From Sphingomonas melonis (GTDB taxonomy: Bacteria > Pseudomonadota > Alphaproteobacteria > Sphingomonadales > Sphingomonadaceae), in assembly GCF_013409985.1 (NCBI RefSeq), contig NZ_JACCBY010000002.1, positions 558,001 through 622,000 of the forward strand: a stretch of DNA of 64,000 nt, read 5' to 3'. Each line of letters begins with the position of its first letter. Position 1 is the first letter of the stretch. Made by a program: the position numbers and the translations under genes. Below are positions 1 through 9,000 of the stretch, piece by piece. Below the pieces are notes generated by a model. It was given only the letters and a program-made list of their open reading frames with translations. It did no database searches and was not told the origin of the DNA.

Positions 1-394
1 CGCGCGCGGTATCGACCAGCAGCGCCGCGACGAGAAAGCCGAGGCTGGCGATGATCAGCCCCTTGAGCGCGCCGAAGCCGAAGCCGAGTGCACGATCGAT
101 CGGCCCCAGGATCGACTGGCGCGTCCGCTTGCCGATCGCGTTGGCGACGAGCTTGCCGCCGATATAGGTGCCGCCGGCGATCACCACGAAGGCCGCCACC
201 GCCGCGCCCGATGCGGTGCCGATCGTGCCGGCGAGCTTCGCGGCGAGCGTGACGTGGAACAGCTTGAGCATCGCGACGATCGCCACCCAGGCGAACAGCG
301 ACAGCACCTCGGTGACGAAGCCGCGCTTGAGGCCGAGCAGCGCCGCGCCCAGCACGGTGATGAGTACGATGATGTCGAGAGCGGTCAGCGCCAT
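1..394 (-). CDS. cvpA: CvpA family membrane protein (3' end outside window)
   Basis: The visible 131 codons begin at the ATG at 392-394 and run off the left edge, so the C-terminus is missing. The product is strongly hydrophobic: a first membrane helix starts within the first ten residues, then a short basic loop (LKRGFVTEV), further helices and the family-like stretch GGTYIGGKLVANAIGKR. This matches the CvpA/colicin V production family of four-helix inner membrane proteins. CvpA is linked to colicin V secretion and envelope functions in E. coli, but its biochemical role is unclear. It lies downstream of radA on the same strand, 163 bp away across a hairpin, so it may be a separate transcription unit. 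Confidence 0.8.
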   Translation of the reverse strand, partial: MALTALDIIVLITVLGAALLGLKRGFVTEVLSLFAWVAIVAMLKLFHVTLAAKLAGTIGTASGAAVAAFVVIAGGTYIGGKLVANAIGKRTRQSILGPIDRALGFGFGALKGLIIASLGFLVAALLVDTAR

Positions 395-486
395 GTCAGA
401 GGGAATAGGGGCGCACAGGCGGTGACGCTAGTCCCTGGTGGCCGAGGACTGCCCTTCCCCCCCTGCCGTCAGTCCACCCCCAACCG

Positions 487-514
487 CGTCATCCCGGATT
501 TCGTCGGGATGACG
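487..514 (-). terminator. hairpin between radA and cvpA
   Basis: A perfect 10-bp inverted repeat (CGTCATCCCG at 487-496 and CGGGATGACG at 505-514) with an 8-nt loop lies 44 bp beyond the radA stop. It has no T-run in the radA direction, so it may be a REP-like element or an mRNA-end hairpin rather than a classical intrinsic terminator. Confidence 0.5.
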
Positions 515-557
515 ACAAGAAAAGATCAGGACGAAGCGACCGGGCGACGAGCCCCCG

Positions 558-1928
558 TCACCGCCCCAGCATATGATCCACGAACTCGCCGAGCGTCCGG
601 AAGCCGGTCATCCGGAGCGCGCTGTCCTCCTTCGCCACGGCGGCGGGCACCAGCGCGCGTTCGAAGCCGAGCTTGCCGGCCTCCTTCAGCCGTAGCGCGC
701 CATGCGCGACCGGCCGGATCTCGCCCGACAGCGCGACCTCGCCGAACGCCACCGCGTCGATCGGCACCGGCCGTTCCGACAGCGCCGAGACCAGCGCTGC
801 CGCCACCGCCATGTCCGCCGCCGGGTCCTGCACCCGATACCCGCCGGCGATGTTGAGATAGACTTCGGCGTTGGAGAAGCTCAGCCCGCAGCGCGCCTCG
901 AGCACCGCGAGGATCATCGCCAGCCGTCCGCTGTCCCAGCCGACCACCGCCCGTCGCGGCGTCGCCCCGCTCGCCAGGCGCACGACGAGCGCCTGGATCT
1001 CGACCAGCACCGGCCGCGTCCCCTCCAGCGCCGGGAACACCGTCGTCCCCGTCACGCTCTCGTCGCGCTGGGTCAGGAACAGCGCCGACGGGTTCGACAC
1101 CTCCGCGAGCCCCTCGCTCTGCATCGCGAAGACGCCGATCTCGTCGGTGCCGCCGAAGCGGTTCTTGATCGCGCGCAGGATGCGATATTGATGGCTGCGC
1201 TCGCCCTCGAACGCCAGCACCGTGTCGACCATATGTTCGAGCACGCGCGGGCCAGCGATCGATCCGTCCTTGGTGACGTGCCCGACCAGCACCAGCGCGG
1301 TGCCGCGCTCCTTGGCGAAGCGGATCAGCTCCTGGCTCGACGCGCGGACCTGGCTGACCGTGCCGGGCGCGCCCTCGATCAGGTCGGAATGCATCGTCTG
1401 GATCGAATCGATCACGAGCAGCGCCGGCGGCGGCCCCATCGACAGCGTCGTCAGGATGTCGCGCGTCGAGGTCGCCGCCGCCAGTTGCACCGGGGCATGG
1501 CCGATCCCCAGCCGCCGGGCGCGCAGCCGCACCTGATCGGTCGCCTCCTCGCCCGAGACATAGGCGACGCTCCTGCCGGCCAGCGCCAGCTTGGCGGCGG
1601 CCTGCAACAGCAAGGTCGACTTGCCGATGCCGGGATCGCCGCCGATCAGCGTCGCCGACCCCTCGACGAAGCCGCCGCCGAGCGCCCGGTCGAGCTCGGC
1701 AATGCCCGTCGCCATCCGTTCCGGCAGCACGATATCGGCATCCAGCCCGACGAGCTGGAACGATCGCCCGCCGGTGCGCAGGTCATGCTTCGCCTGGAAC
1801 GGGGTGACGGCCGCCGCCGCCTCCTCGACCAGCGTGTTCCATTCGGCGCAATCGCCACATTGCCCCGCCCAGCGATGCGACACCGATCCGCACGCCTGGC
1901 ACACATATCGTTTCTGCGGTTTCGCCAT
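558..1928 (-). CDS. radA: DNA repair protein RadA
   Basis: A 456-residue RadA (Sms), the RecA-like ATPase that helps branch migration during recombinational repair. The N-terminal C4 zinc finger is intact (C10, C13, C24, C27 in CQACG...CGDC). The Walker A motif GDPGIGKST lies near residues 97-105, the RadA-specific KNRFGGTDEIG motif follows, and the C-terminal Lon-like domain contains GEVALSGEIRPV. The reading frame is open further upstream, but I place the start at the ATG at 1926-1928 because MAKPQKRYVC directly precedes the zinc finger, as in family members. cvpA follows in the same direction; the glycosyltransferase gene is divergent. Confidence 0.95.
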   Translation of the reverse strand: MAKPQKRYVCQACGSVSHRWAGQCGDCAEWNTLVEEAAAAVTPFQAKHDLRTGGRSFQLVGLDADIVLPERMATGIAELDRALGGGFVEGSATLIGGDPGIGKSTLLLQAAAKLALAGRSVAYVSGEEATDQVRLRARRLGIGHAPVQLAAATSTRDILTTLSMGPPPALLVIDSIQTMHSDLIEGAPGTVSQVRASSQELIRFAKERGTALVLVGHVTKDGSIAGPRVLEHMVDTVLAFEGERSHQYRILRAIKNRFGGTDEIGVFAMQSEGLAEVSNPSALFLTQRDESVTGTTVFPALEGTRPVLVEIQALVVRLASGATPRRAVVGWDSGRLAMILAVLEARCGLSFSNAEVYLNIAGGYRVQDPAADMAVAAALVSALSERPVPIDAVAFGEVALSGEIRPVAHGALRLKEAGKLGFERALVPAAVAKEDSALRMTGFRTLGEFVDHMLGR

Positions 1929-2118
1929 GTCACCTGATGTAGCGGCACGAGAACGGGAAGGGAACAGATTTCCGGCAAAGGCGGCTGCCAGCCGTCCTGC
2001 CCGCCCTCGAAAGTGGCACGCCGCAACCGCCACGAACGCGGCCCGCGCCAAGCACGACGCCGGCCAACGTCATGGCCAACGTCATCCAGCGACATAGTCA
2101 CGCCGCAATCACGCCGCT

Positions 2119-3279
2119 ATGGCCGGCGGCAGCATGCAACCGTCTGATCTTCGTGTCGCGCTGTTCAGCGGCAACTACAATTACACGCGCGATGGTGCCA
2201 ACCAGGCGCTGAACCTGCTCGTCGGCTACCTTCTTGAGCGCGGCGCGACCGTGCGCATCTATTCGCCGACGATCGATCCGCCCGCCTTCCCGCCGGTCGG
2301 CGACCTCGTCTCGGTGCCGGCGATCCCGATGCCGGGGGGGCGGGCGGAATATCTGCTCGGCCGCTATCTGCCGCGCAAGACGCGCGCCGACCTGGAGGCG
2401 TTCGCCCCCAACCTCGTCCACGTCTCCGCCCCCGACCTGCTCAATCATGGCGCGGTCACCTGGGCGCGCCGCAACCGCATCCCCAGCGTCTCGTCCTTCC
2501 ACACCCGCTTCGAGACCTATTTCCGCTATTATCGGATCGGCTTCGTCGAACCGTGGATCAAGGCGCTGATGACGCGCTTCTACAATCGCGTCGACCGCGT
2601 CATGCCGCCGAGCCCGAGTATGGGCGCGCTGTTGCGCGAGTGGGGCGTGACCACACCGATCACCATCTGGTCGCGTGGCATCGATCATGCACGCTTCGTT
2701 CCGGAGCGGCGCAGCCTCGCCTGGCGCCGCGGGCTCGGCATCGCCGACGACGAGATGGTCGTTGGCTTCCTCGGCCGGCTGGTGAAGGAAAAGGGGCTCG
2801 ACGTCTTTGCCGAGGTGGTCAAGGACCTCACCCGCCGCGGCGTCCCGCACAAGGTGTTGGTGATCGGCAAGGGGCCCGCGCAGGACTGGTTCGCCGAACA
2901 GGCGCCGGGCGCGATTTTCGCAGGCTTCCAGTCGGGCGACGATCTCGGCCGTGCGGTCGCCTCGCTGGACGTGTTCTTCAACCCCTCGATCACCGAAACC
3001 TTCGGCAACGTCACGACCGAGGCGATGGCCGCCGGCGTGCCGGTGGTCGCGGCGCGGGCCACCGGCGCGGTCGATCTGGTCGACGATGGCGTCACCGGCT
3101 TCCTCGTCGAGCCCACCGACATCCGCGGTTACGCCGATGCGATCGAGCGCATCGTCACCGAGCCCGGCCTCAAGACGCGGATGGGCGCCGCCGGCGTTGC
3201 CAGTGTCGCGCGATATCGCTGGGACACCGCAAACCAGACGGTATTGGATACCTATCTCGAACTCGTGCGCCGCCCGTAG
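2119..3279 (+). CDS. GT4-type glycosyltransferase
   Basis: A 386-residue GT-B fold glycosyltransferase of family GT4. The N-terminal acceptor domain contains FSGNYNYTRDGANQAL and SFHTRFETYFRYY. The C-terminal donor domain has VGFLGRLVKEKGLDVF, FFNPSITETFGNVTTEAMA (the GT4 E-x7-E region) and the GFLVEP segment. It resembles mannosyl- or sulfoquinovosyl-type transferases acting on lipid acceptors (PimB/MgtA/SqdX-like). In a sphingomonad, a glycolipid or glycosphingolipid role is plausible, but the donor sugar cannot be read from sequence. An in-frame ATG at 2134 is an alternative start. The gene stands alone, divergent from radA, and is followed by a T-tailed hairpin. Confidence 0.85.
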   Translation: MAGGSMQPSDLRVALFSGNYNYTRDGANQALNLLVGYLLERGATVRIYSPTIDPPAFPPVGDLVSVPAIPMPGGRAEYLLGRYLPRKTRADLEAFAPNLVHVSAPDLLNHGAVTWARRNRIPSVSSFHTRFETYFRYYRIGFVEPWIKALMTRFYNRVDRVMPPSPSMGALLREWGVTTPITIWSRGIDHARFVPERRSLAWRRGLGIADDEMVVGFLGRLVKEKGLDVFAEVVKDLTRRGVPHKVLVIGKGPAQDWFAEQAPGAIFAGFQSGDDLGRAVASLDVFFNPSITETFGNVTTEAMAAGVPVVAARATGAVDLVDDGVTGFLVEPTDIRGYADAIERIVTEPGLKTRMGAAGVASVARYRWDTANQTVLDTYLELVRRP

Positions 3280-3281
3280 GC

Positions 3282-3356
3282 GGGATCGACGTTCATCGAT
3301 TCCTCCCCGCCAGGGGGAGGAGTTTTCTTCAAAGCTTGTATGTCGATCCGGCCTAG
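3282..3356 (+). terminator. hairpin terminator inside a dispersed intergenic repeat
   Basis: TCCTCCCC (3301-3308) pairs with GGGGAGGA (3314-3321) and is followed by GTTTTCTTC, a fair intrinsic terminator for the glycosyltransferase gene. The flanks belong to a repeat also found at 38.7 kb: the 17 nt at 3340-3356 (ATGTCGATCCGGCCTAG) are identical to 38734-38750, and the left end GGATCGAC also recurs. This copy is less symmetric than the one at 38.7 kb. Confidence 0.6.
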
Positions 3357-3547
3357 GCCCGAGATTGTCACCCCTCGCGAGGCGGCAATCCACACCAGCA
3401 CGGCCCCGCAGGACGCAGGACCGTCGCTGCTTAGGCATCGCCGCCTTGGCGCGGAGGACGAAGAGGGGCGATGGCACCCCCCTGATCTGCCCCCCGCGCA
3501 AGCCACGCCCCGCGACGAAACATCACGACGTAAGCGGCCTCGCCAGC
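3357..3547. other. intergenic, no gene seen
   Basis: This stretch lies between the convergent glycosyltransferase and DUF2218 genes. No coding signal, RNA gene or further clear repeat is seen. Confidence 0.5.
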
Positions 3548-3838
3548 CTACCCCGCGCGCCAGTCGAACGTCAGCGGCGCCTCGCGGAACGCGAACCGGT
3601 CGAGATGGCTTGCCACCACCTCGCGCATCCGCGCCATGTCCTCCCCCTCCGGCACGCTCAGCACCAGATCGAGCGTCTCGCTGTCCGCCTTCATCTCCAG
3701 CCGCGATCCGTTGGGGAAGGCGATCGTTCCGGCTTCCGCGGTGAAGTGCACCTCCATCTTGTGGCTCCAATGTTTCGCCAGTTGCTGGAGGTAGCGGCTC
3801 GCCGACCCCGTCGGCACGCGTGCGACCGAGACGCTCAC
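3548..3838 (-). CDS. DUF2218 domain protein
   Basis: A 96-residue protein that is essentially a single DUF2218 domain. Typical segments are RYLQQLAKHWSHKMEV, GTIAFPNGS, and a C-terminal SHLDRFAFREAPLTFDW. DUF2218 proteins occur alone or fused to siderophore-interacting (ferric reductase) proteins and are often found with metal-uptake genes; their function is unknown. The start is a GTG (3836-3838) overlapping the PadR stop in a GTGA, so translation is probably coupled to the regulator. The pairing suggests a role in metal or iron response, by context only. Confidence 0.85.
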   Translation of the reverse strand: MSVSVARVPTGSASRYLQQLAKHWSHKMEVHFTAEAGTIAFPNGSRLEMKADSETLDLVLSVPEGEDMARMREVVASHLDRFAFREAPLTFDWRAG

Positions 3839-4422
3839 TTCAGCCGCTCGATTTTCTGCGCCACCTCGTCGATCAGCGCCGCGACCTCATGCACCGCATC
3901 GTCGGACAGATCGCCCGTCTCGACCCGGTGCATCACCACGTCGCGCAGGTTGCGCATCGCCCGTCGGATCGGCGCGCGATCGTGCCGGGCGCGGTGTGCG
4001 CCCACCTCGGCCAGCCGGGCCATCAGCATCGCGACCTCGTCGGCATGTTCGGCGAGATGCGCCTCGCCCGCCGCGGTCACGACGAAGCGCTTGCGCGCCG
4101 TTTCCGACGGCTGCTCGGCGATCAGCTCCATCTCGGCGAGCATCGTCAGCGCCGGATAGACCATCCCGGGCGACGGCGCATAGGCGCCGCCGGTCAGATC
4201 CTCGATCGCCTTGATCAGCTCGTAGCCGTGGCGCGGCTCGTCGGCGATCATCTTGAGCAGCACCAGCCGCAGTTCGGCGCCGTCGAACATCCGCCGCCGG
4301 CCGCCGCCGCGCTGCGCCTCGTTCCATTTGGCCGCGAAATCCGTCGCGAACCGGTCCCAGCGATCGTGACCGCCCCGCGGCCCGCAGCCCCGTCCACCGT
4401 GGCCATGCATATGTCCAAACAT
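3835..4422 (-). CDS. PadR family regulator with His-rich N-terminus
   Basis: A 195-residue PadR-type repressor. The winged-helix domain contains LRLVLLKMIADEPRHGYEL and PSPGMVYPALTMLAEMELI; a helical C-terminal dimerisation region follows. The first ~20 residues are rich in His, Gly, Met and one Cys (MFGHMHGHGGRGCGPRGGH), as in YqjI-type PadR proteins, where such a region binds nickel in E. coli. I chose the ATG at 4420-4422 because AAGGA lies six bases upstream; an ATG at 4428 and longer forms are possible. It is the first gene of a two-gene unit with DUF2218, and two palindromes lie directly upstream, so it is probably autoregulated. The metal specificity is inference. Confidence 0.88.
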   Translation of the reverse strand: MFGHMHGHGGRGCGPRGGHDRWDRFATDFAAKWNEAQRGGGRRRMFDGAELRLVLLKMIADEPRHGYELIKAIEDLTGGAYAPSPGMVYPALTMLAEMELIAEQPSETARKRFVVTAAGEAHLAEHADEVAMLMARLAEVGAHRARHDRAPIRRAMRNLRDVVMHRVETGDLSDDAVHEVAALIDEVAQKIERLK

Positions 4423-4452
4423 CGTCATTCCTTCTGCTATCACGATGCAGCG

Positions 4453-4501
4453 AAGATATATCTTCAGAGGGGAGACGCAAGATCCTTTCAAGATATATTT
4501 T
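4453..4501. promoter_or_regulatory. paired AAGATATAT palindromes, likely PadR operators
   Basis: AAGATATATCTT at 4453-4464 is a perfect 12-bp palindrome. A second copy of its left half, AAGATATATTTT at 4490-4501, starts 37 bp away (about 3.5 helical turns). Both are AT-rich sites in otherwise GC-rich DNA, 31-79 bp upstream of the PadR start and upstream of the divergent rarA gene. Position and symmetry fit operators for the adjacent PadR protein; one or both may overlap its promoter. Confidence 0.6.
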
Positions 4502-4583
4502 GATGCTGTTCCTCAATCCGGTGTAGCAGCGGTGTAACGCGGCAGGGGGTGACGCCCCCGCCCCGCCCGCCTATCTCGACGCC

Positions 4584-5912
4584 ATGGCAGACCTGCTCAC
4601 CGGCCTGGAACCGGAGCCGACCCCCGACGCGCCGAGCGCCGACGCCCCCCTCGCCGACCGGCTGCGCCCGCGCCAGCTGGCGGACGTCGTCGGTCAGGAG
4701 CATCTCACCGGTCCCGACGGCGCGATCGGCCGCATGGTCGCCGCTGGCCGTCTCTCCTCGATGATCCTGTGGGGCCCGCCCGGCACCGGCAAGACGACGA
4801 TCGCGCGGCTGCTCGCCGCCGCGGTCGACCTGCGCTTCGTCGCCATATCGGCGGTCTTCTCGGGCGTCGCCGAACTCAAGAAGGCCTTTGCCGAGGCGCG
4901 CGACCATGCCCGTATCGGCAAGCGCACGCTCCTGTTCGTCGACGAGATCCATCGCTTCAATCGCGCGCAGCAGGACGGCTTCCTCCCCTTCGTCGAGGAC
5001 GGTACCGTGATCCTCGTCGGCGCGACGACGGAGAATCCGTCGTTCGAGCTCAACGCCGCCGTGCTCAGCCGCGCGCAGGTGCTGATCCTCCACCGGCTCG
5101 GCGCCACCGCACTCGGCAAATTGCTCGATCGCGCCGAGGCCGCGGAAGGCCGCCCGCTCCCCCTCACCCCGCCGGCACGCGACGCGCTGCTCGCCAGCGC
5201 CGATGGGGATGGCCGCTTCCTGCTCAACCAGGCGGAGACGCTCTTCTCGGTCAACCTCGATGCGCCACTCGACCCTGCCGGCCTGTCGAACTTCCTCCAG
5301 CGCCGCGTCGCGGTCTACGACAAGGATCGCGAGGGCCATTACAACCTCATCAGCGCGCTCCACAAAAGCATCCGCGGCTCGGACCCGCAGGCCGCGCTCT
5401 ACTATCTCGCGCGCATGCTCACCGCGGGCGAGGAGCCGCTCTACCTGCTGCGCCGCCTGACCCGCGCCGCGGTCGAGGATATCGGCCTCGCCGACCCGCA
5501 GGCGCTGGTCCAGTGTATCGCGGCCAAGGACACCTACGACTTCCTCGGCTCGCCCGAGGGCGAACTGGCGATCGCGCAGGCCTGCCTCTATCTCGCGACC
5601 GCCCCCAAATCCAACGCAGCCTATATGGCGCAGAAGAAGGCGTGGCGCAGCGCCAAGGAGACGGGCTCGCTGATGCCGCCCGCCAACATCCTCAACGCGC
5701 CGACCAAGCTGATGAAGCAGATCGGCTATGGCGCGGACTATGCCTATGACCATGACGCCGACGATGCCTTTTCGGGCGCCAATTACTGGCCCGACGAACT
5801 AACCCCGCAGACCTATTACGAGCCGAGCGGCCGCGGTTTCGAGGCGCGGTTGCAGGAGCGGCTGGCGCATTGGGATGCGCTGCGCCGGCAGCGGCAAAGC
5901 CCTCTGGACTAG
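4584..5912 (+). CDS. rarA: replication-associated recombination protein A
   Basis: A 442-residue AAA+ ATPase of the RarA/MgsA/WRNIP1 family, acting at stalled replication forks and related to clamp-loader subunits. It has Walker A GPPGTGKTT (about residues 67-75), Walker B LLFVDEIHRF, sensor 1 GATTENPSF, and the C-terminal tetramerisation part with DKDREGHYNLISALHKSIRG and YMAQKKAW. The C-terminus ends with the usual YWPDEL...YYEPSGRG motif. It is full length. It is divergent from the padR gene and followed by tRNA-Thr. Confidence 0.95.
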   Translation: MADLLTGLEPEPTPDAPSADAPLADRLRPRQLADVVGQEHLTGPDGAIGRMVAAGRLSSMILWGPPGTGKTTIARLLAAAVDLRFVAISAVFSGVAELKKAFAEARDHARIGKRTLLFVDEIHRFNRAQQDGFLPFVEDGTVILVGATTENPSFELNAAVLSRAQVLILHRLGATALGKLLDRAEAAEGRPLPLTPPARDALLASADGDGRFLLNQAETLFSVNLDAPLDPAGLSNFLQRRVAVYDKDREGHYNLISALHKSIRGSDPQAALYYLARMLTAGEEPLYLLRRLTRAAVEDIGLADPQALVQCIAAKDTYDFLGSPEGELAIAQACLYLATAPKSNAAYMAQKKAWRSAKETGSLMPPANILNAPTKLMKQIGYGADYAYDHDADDAFSGANYWPDELTPQTYYEPSGRGFEARLQERLAHWDALRRQRQSPLD

Positions 5913-5944
5913 CCGCGGCTCTTGATCCATGGAGTGCGCCGATT

Positions 5945-6020
5945 GCCGGTTTAGCTCAGCTGGTAGAGCAGCGGTTTTGTAAACCGAAGGTCGCGGGTTC
6001 GATTCCTGCAACCGGCACCA
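5945..6020 (+). tRNA. tRNA-Thr (anticodon TGT)
   Basis: A 76-nt cloverleaf. The acceptor arm GCCGGTT pairs with AACCGGC, the D arm is GCTC/GAGC, and the anticodon loop TTTGTAA carries TGT. The T arm GCGGG-TTCGATT-CCTGC is followed by an encoded CCA (6018-6020). It sits between rarA and the 3' end of a large TonB receptor gene. Confidence 0.95.
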
Positions 6021-6080
6021 TTCCCCGGCATCGCCAAGAGCGTTCCGACGGCCGGCCGAGACCGGCCGCCAGACCCATGG

Positions 6081-9000
6081 TCAGAAGTTTCCGCGCACGA
6101 TGAACGAGAAGCGGCGGTCGTTGACGAAGTAGGAACGTGGCGCCGTGGCGTTGGAGCCGCTGATATACGCCTGCTCGGTCTTGACGACCTGATTGGCGAG
6201 ATTCACCCCCTGCACGCCGATCTTGACGTATTTGTTGACGTTGATGAACGCCGATGCGTCGAGCTGCCCGCCCGCCGACTGATAGATCGACGTATAGGGG
6301 AAGATCACGTCTGCCGCCGTCAGCAGATATTTGGAACGCCAATTGTAGGCGGCGCGCAGCGACACCGGACCCTTTTCATAGAAGACCGTGGCATTGGCGT
6401 TGTGCTTCGACAAACCTTCCAGCGGCAGGCTGCCGGGCGTGATGTTCGACGTGCCCGACGGCGCCCCGCCGTTCAGGAACGAATTGGGCAGGCCGGCGCT
6501 TTCGATATAGGAATAGTTGAGGTTCGCGCCCAGGCCGTTGAATATCCACGGCAGGAAGTCGAACGTCTGCTGATAGGAGACCTCGACGCCCTTCACCTTG
6601 CCCGTGCCCTCGTAATTGGCGGGACCGCGGACCTGCACCGTCTGTGTAATACCGTTGCTGTTGATCGTGCGGTTGGTCAGCGACTGATAGAAGAAGTTGC
6701 GGATCGACTTGTAGAAACCGTCGATCGACAGCTGCCCGACCCGGCCGAAATACCATTCGACCGTGGCATCGAACTGCCAAGCGGTGGCCGGCTTGAGATA
6801 CGGGTTGCCCGCCGTCGCGGTAAGCTGGCCGCCATTGGCGTCGAAGCCGACGGTCAGGAAGTCGCGGATGTTCGAAAGGTCCGGCCGGGTCATCACCTTG
6901 GACGCGGCGAACCGCAGCACGACGTCCCGGCTCAGGCCGAGCTTGAGGTTCGCGCTCGGCAGCCAATAGGCATAATTGTTGCGCGCCACTTCGGCATTGG
7001 TGATGCCGGTCGAAAAGTCACGCAGCGTGTTGTAGCCCGCTTCGCCGAGGCGGCAGGCACCGCCTGGCGTATTCGTCGTCACCGTGCCATCGGGCTGGGT
7101 CGTCGTGACGGCCACGCAACGCACGCCATAGGGATCGTCGGTACCGGTCTGCGTCCGGGTCGGCGCACCGATCGAGCCGGCCGAGCTGATGTCCGACACG
7201 ACATAGCGCAGGCCGACGTTGCCGGCGATGCGGACATTCCCGATCACCGGGCCGGGCGAGGCGAAATTGAGCTGCGCGTAGAGGTTCTTGTCCTGCTGCG
7301 AGACCTGCTGGATCTCGGACGGCAGGAAGCGGGTGCCCGCCACCACGCCGGCGCGCTCGCCCGCCGGCGCCCAGGGCGTCGCGGTGGAGCCGTTCGCCGC
7401 CCAGGCGGCCGAGACCTGCTTGAACCGACCGACGGTGGCGTCATAGCCGTCGGTCATGTTGCCGTTGTAATAATAGGCGCCGACCGGCCCCGGCGTGGCG
7501 CCGCGGAAGAAGTTCGGGAAGTCGTAGAACGACGTGTTCGCCGGGGATTGTGCGAACGACACCGGATTCGTGCCCGACCAGACTTCGCTGAGCGCGCCCC
7601 AATTGTAGGTGCTGTAGCGCACCTCCTGCGCCCGGTCCGCATAGCGCGCGCCGAACTTCAGATGCGTGAGGAAGCTGCCTTCATCGAATTTGTAGTCGAA
7701 GTCGGCCTTGAAGGCATATTCGCGGCCGCTGCTTTGCTCGAAATGATCCATCGCCGCACGCCAGAACTGGACACGCGGGTCGCGGAAATAGTCGGCATCC
7801 GACGCGCCGGCGAGCGCCGGGTTGACCGCGCTGCCCACGCCCGCGAGCGTCGTCGGCTTGTGCGGCACGACACGCGGCAGATCGCCTGACAAATCAAGCT
7901 CCGAATCCGCGAACGTCGACCCGAAGACGCGGAAGTCGATGTTGTTGTGCTCGGCGCGCGTATAATCGCCGTCCAGATTGACCGACAGATGGTCGCTGAG
8001 CTGGGTTTTCAGGTTGAGGCCGATATCCTTGACGGTATTCTCGTCATAACTCTGGCCGCGCGCCAATGATTGCTGGGTCCCGCCAGTTGGCACGAAACAA
8101 TCCACCGAGCCGCTGCACGCGCCGCGATAGCCGGAGCCGGGCTGCGTGATGTAGCCCGACTGGAACAGGCCGGTGGAATCGTAATTGTAGTTGGTCGTCG
8201 TGCCGGTCGGGCATTCCGCGCGGGTCGTAGCATTGCCGTTCGATGCCGGGCCATTGCCGTTCTGCACGCAACCGAGCGGATAGGTGCTGTATTCGGCAAG
8301 ATCGGGTGCCGTCTCGAACGTGCGTTCATCGCTTCGGCTGGTCGTGTGCGTGCGCAGGAATTGCGCGGTCAGCAGCGTCTTCTCGTCATTACTCTGCCAT
8401 TGCGCCGAAAAGGCCTGACCCTGGCGGACGCGGTCGAAATCCTGGGTGCGGAACTGGCCGCCGATCGGCGCATAGCGCAGGCTGGCGGGGCCGAGGAAGC
8501 CATCCGCACCTGGCGTGCCGGCGGCGCCACAGGCGGCATTGCTCGTCGCCGACCCGCCCGAAGCCGGCAGCGTCGTGGTATCACCCGTCCCCGGCAGCGG
8601 ATTGCGGCAGACCGTCGTCGTCGTGGAATTGGCGGCGAGCGCGAGCTGATTGTCGCGTGTCTGGAAGTTGGTGACCTGAACGCCGTCGGCGCGGCTGCGG
8701 ATGCGCGAATAGGAGACATCGCCGAGCAGGCCGAACTTGCCGAGCGGAGTCTGCCACGTATTGCTGATCAGGATCGATCCCGTGGGCGACCATTTCTTCT
8801 CGAAATCGCCGTAATTGGCCTCGGCGTCGACGCCCATATGGAAGCCGCTGCTGTCGAACGGCTTGCGGGTGTTGAGGTTGACCGTGCCCGCCAGTCCGCC
8901 CTCGATCAGCTCGGCGGTGGCATTCTTGTAGACCTCGACCGAGCCGAGCAACTCGGCCGGCACATCGCCGAAGTTGATCGCCTGGCCGCCGATCCCGGCG

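Noticed and set aside
5945..6020. tRNA-Thr 3' end as an attachment site
   Set aside because: No second copy of the tRNA tail and no integrase are seen nearby.
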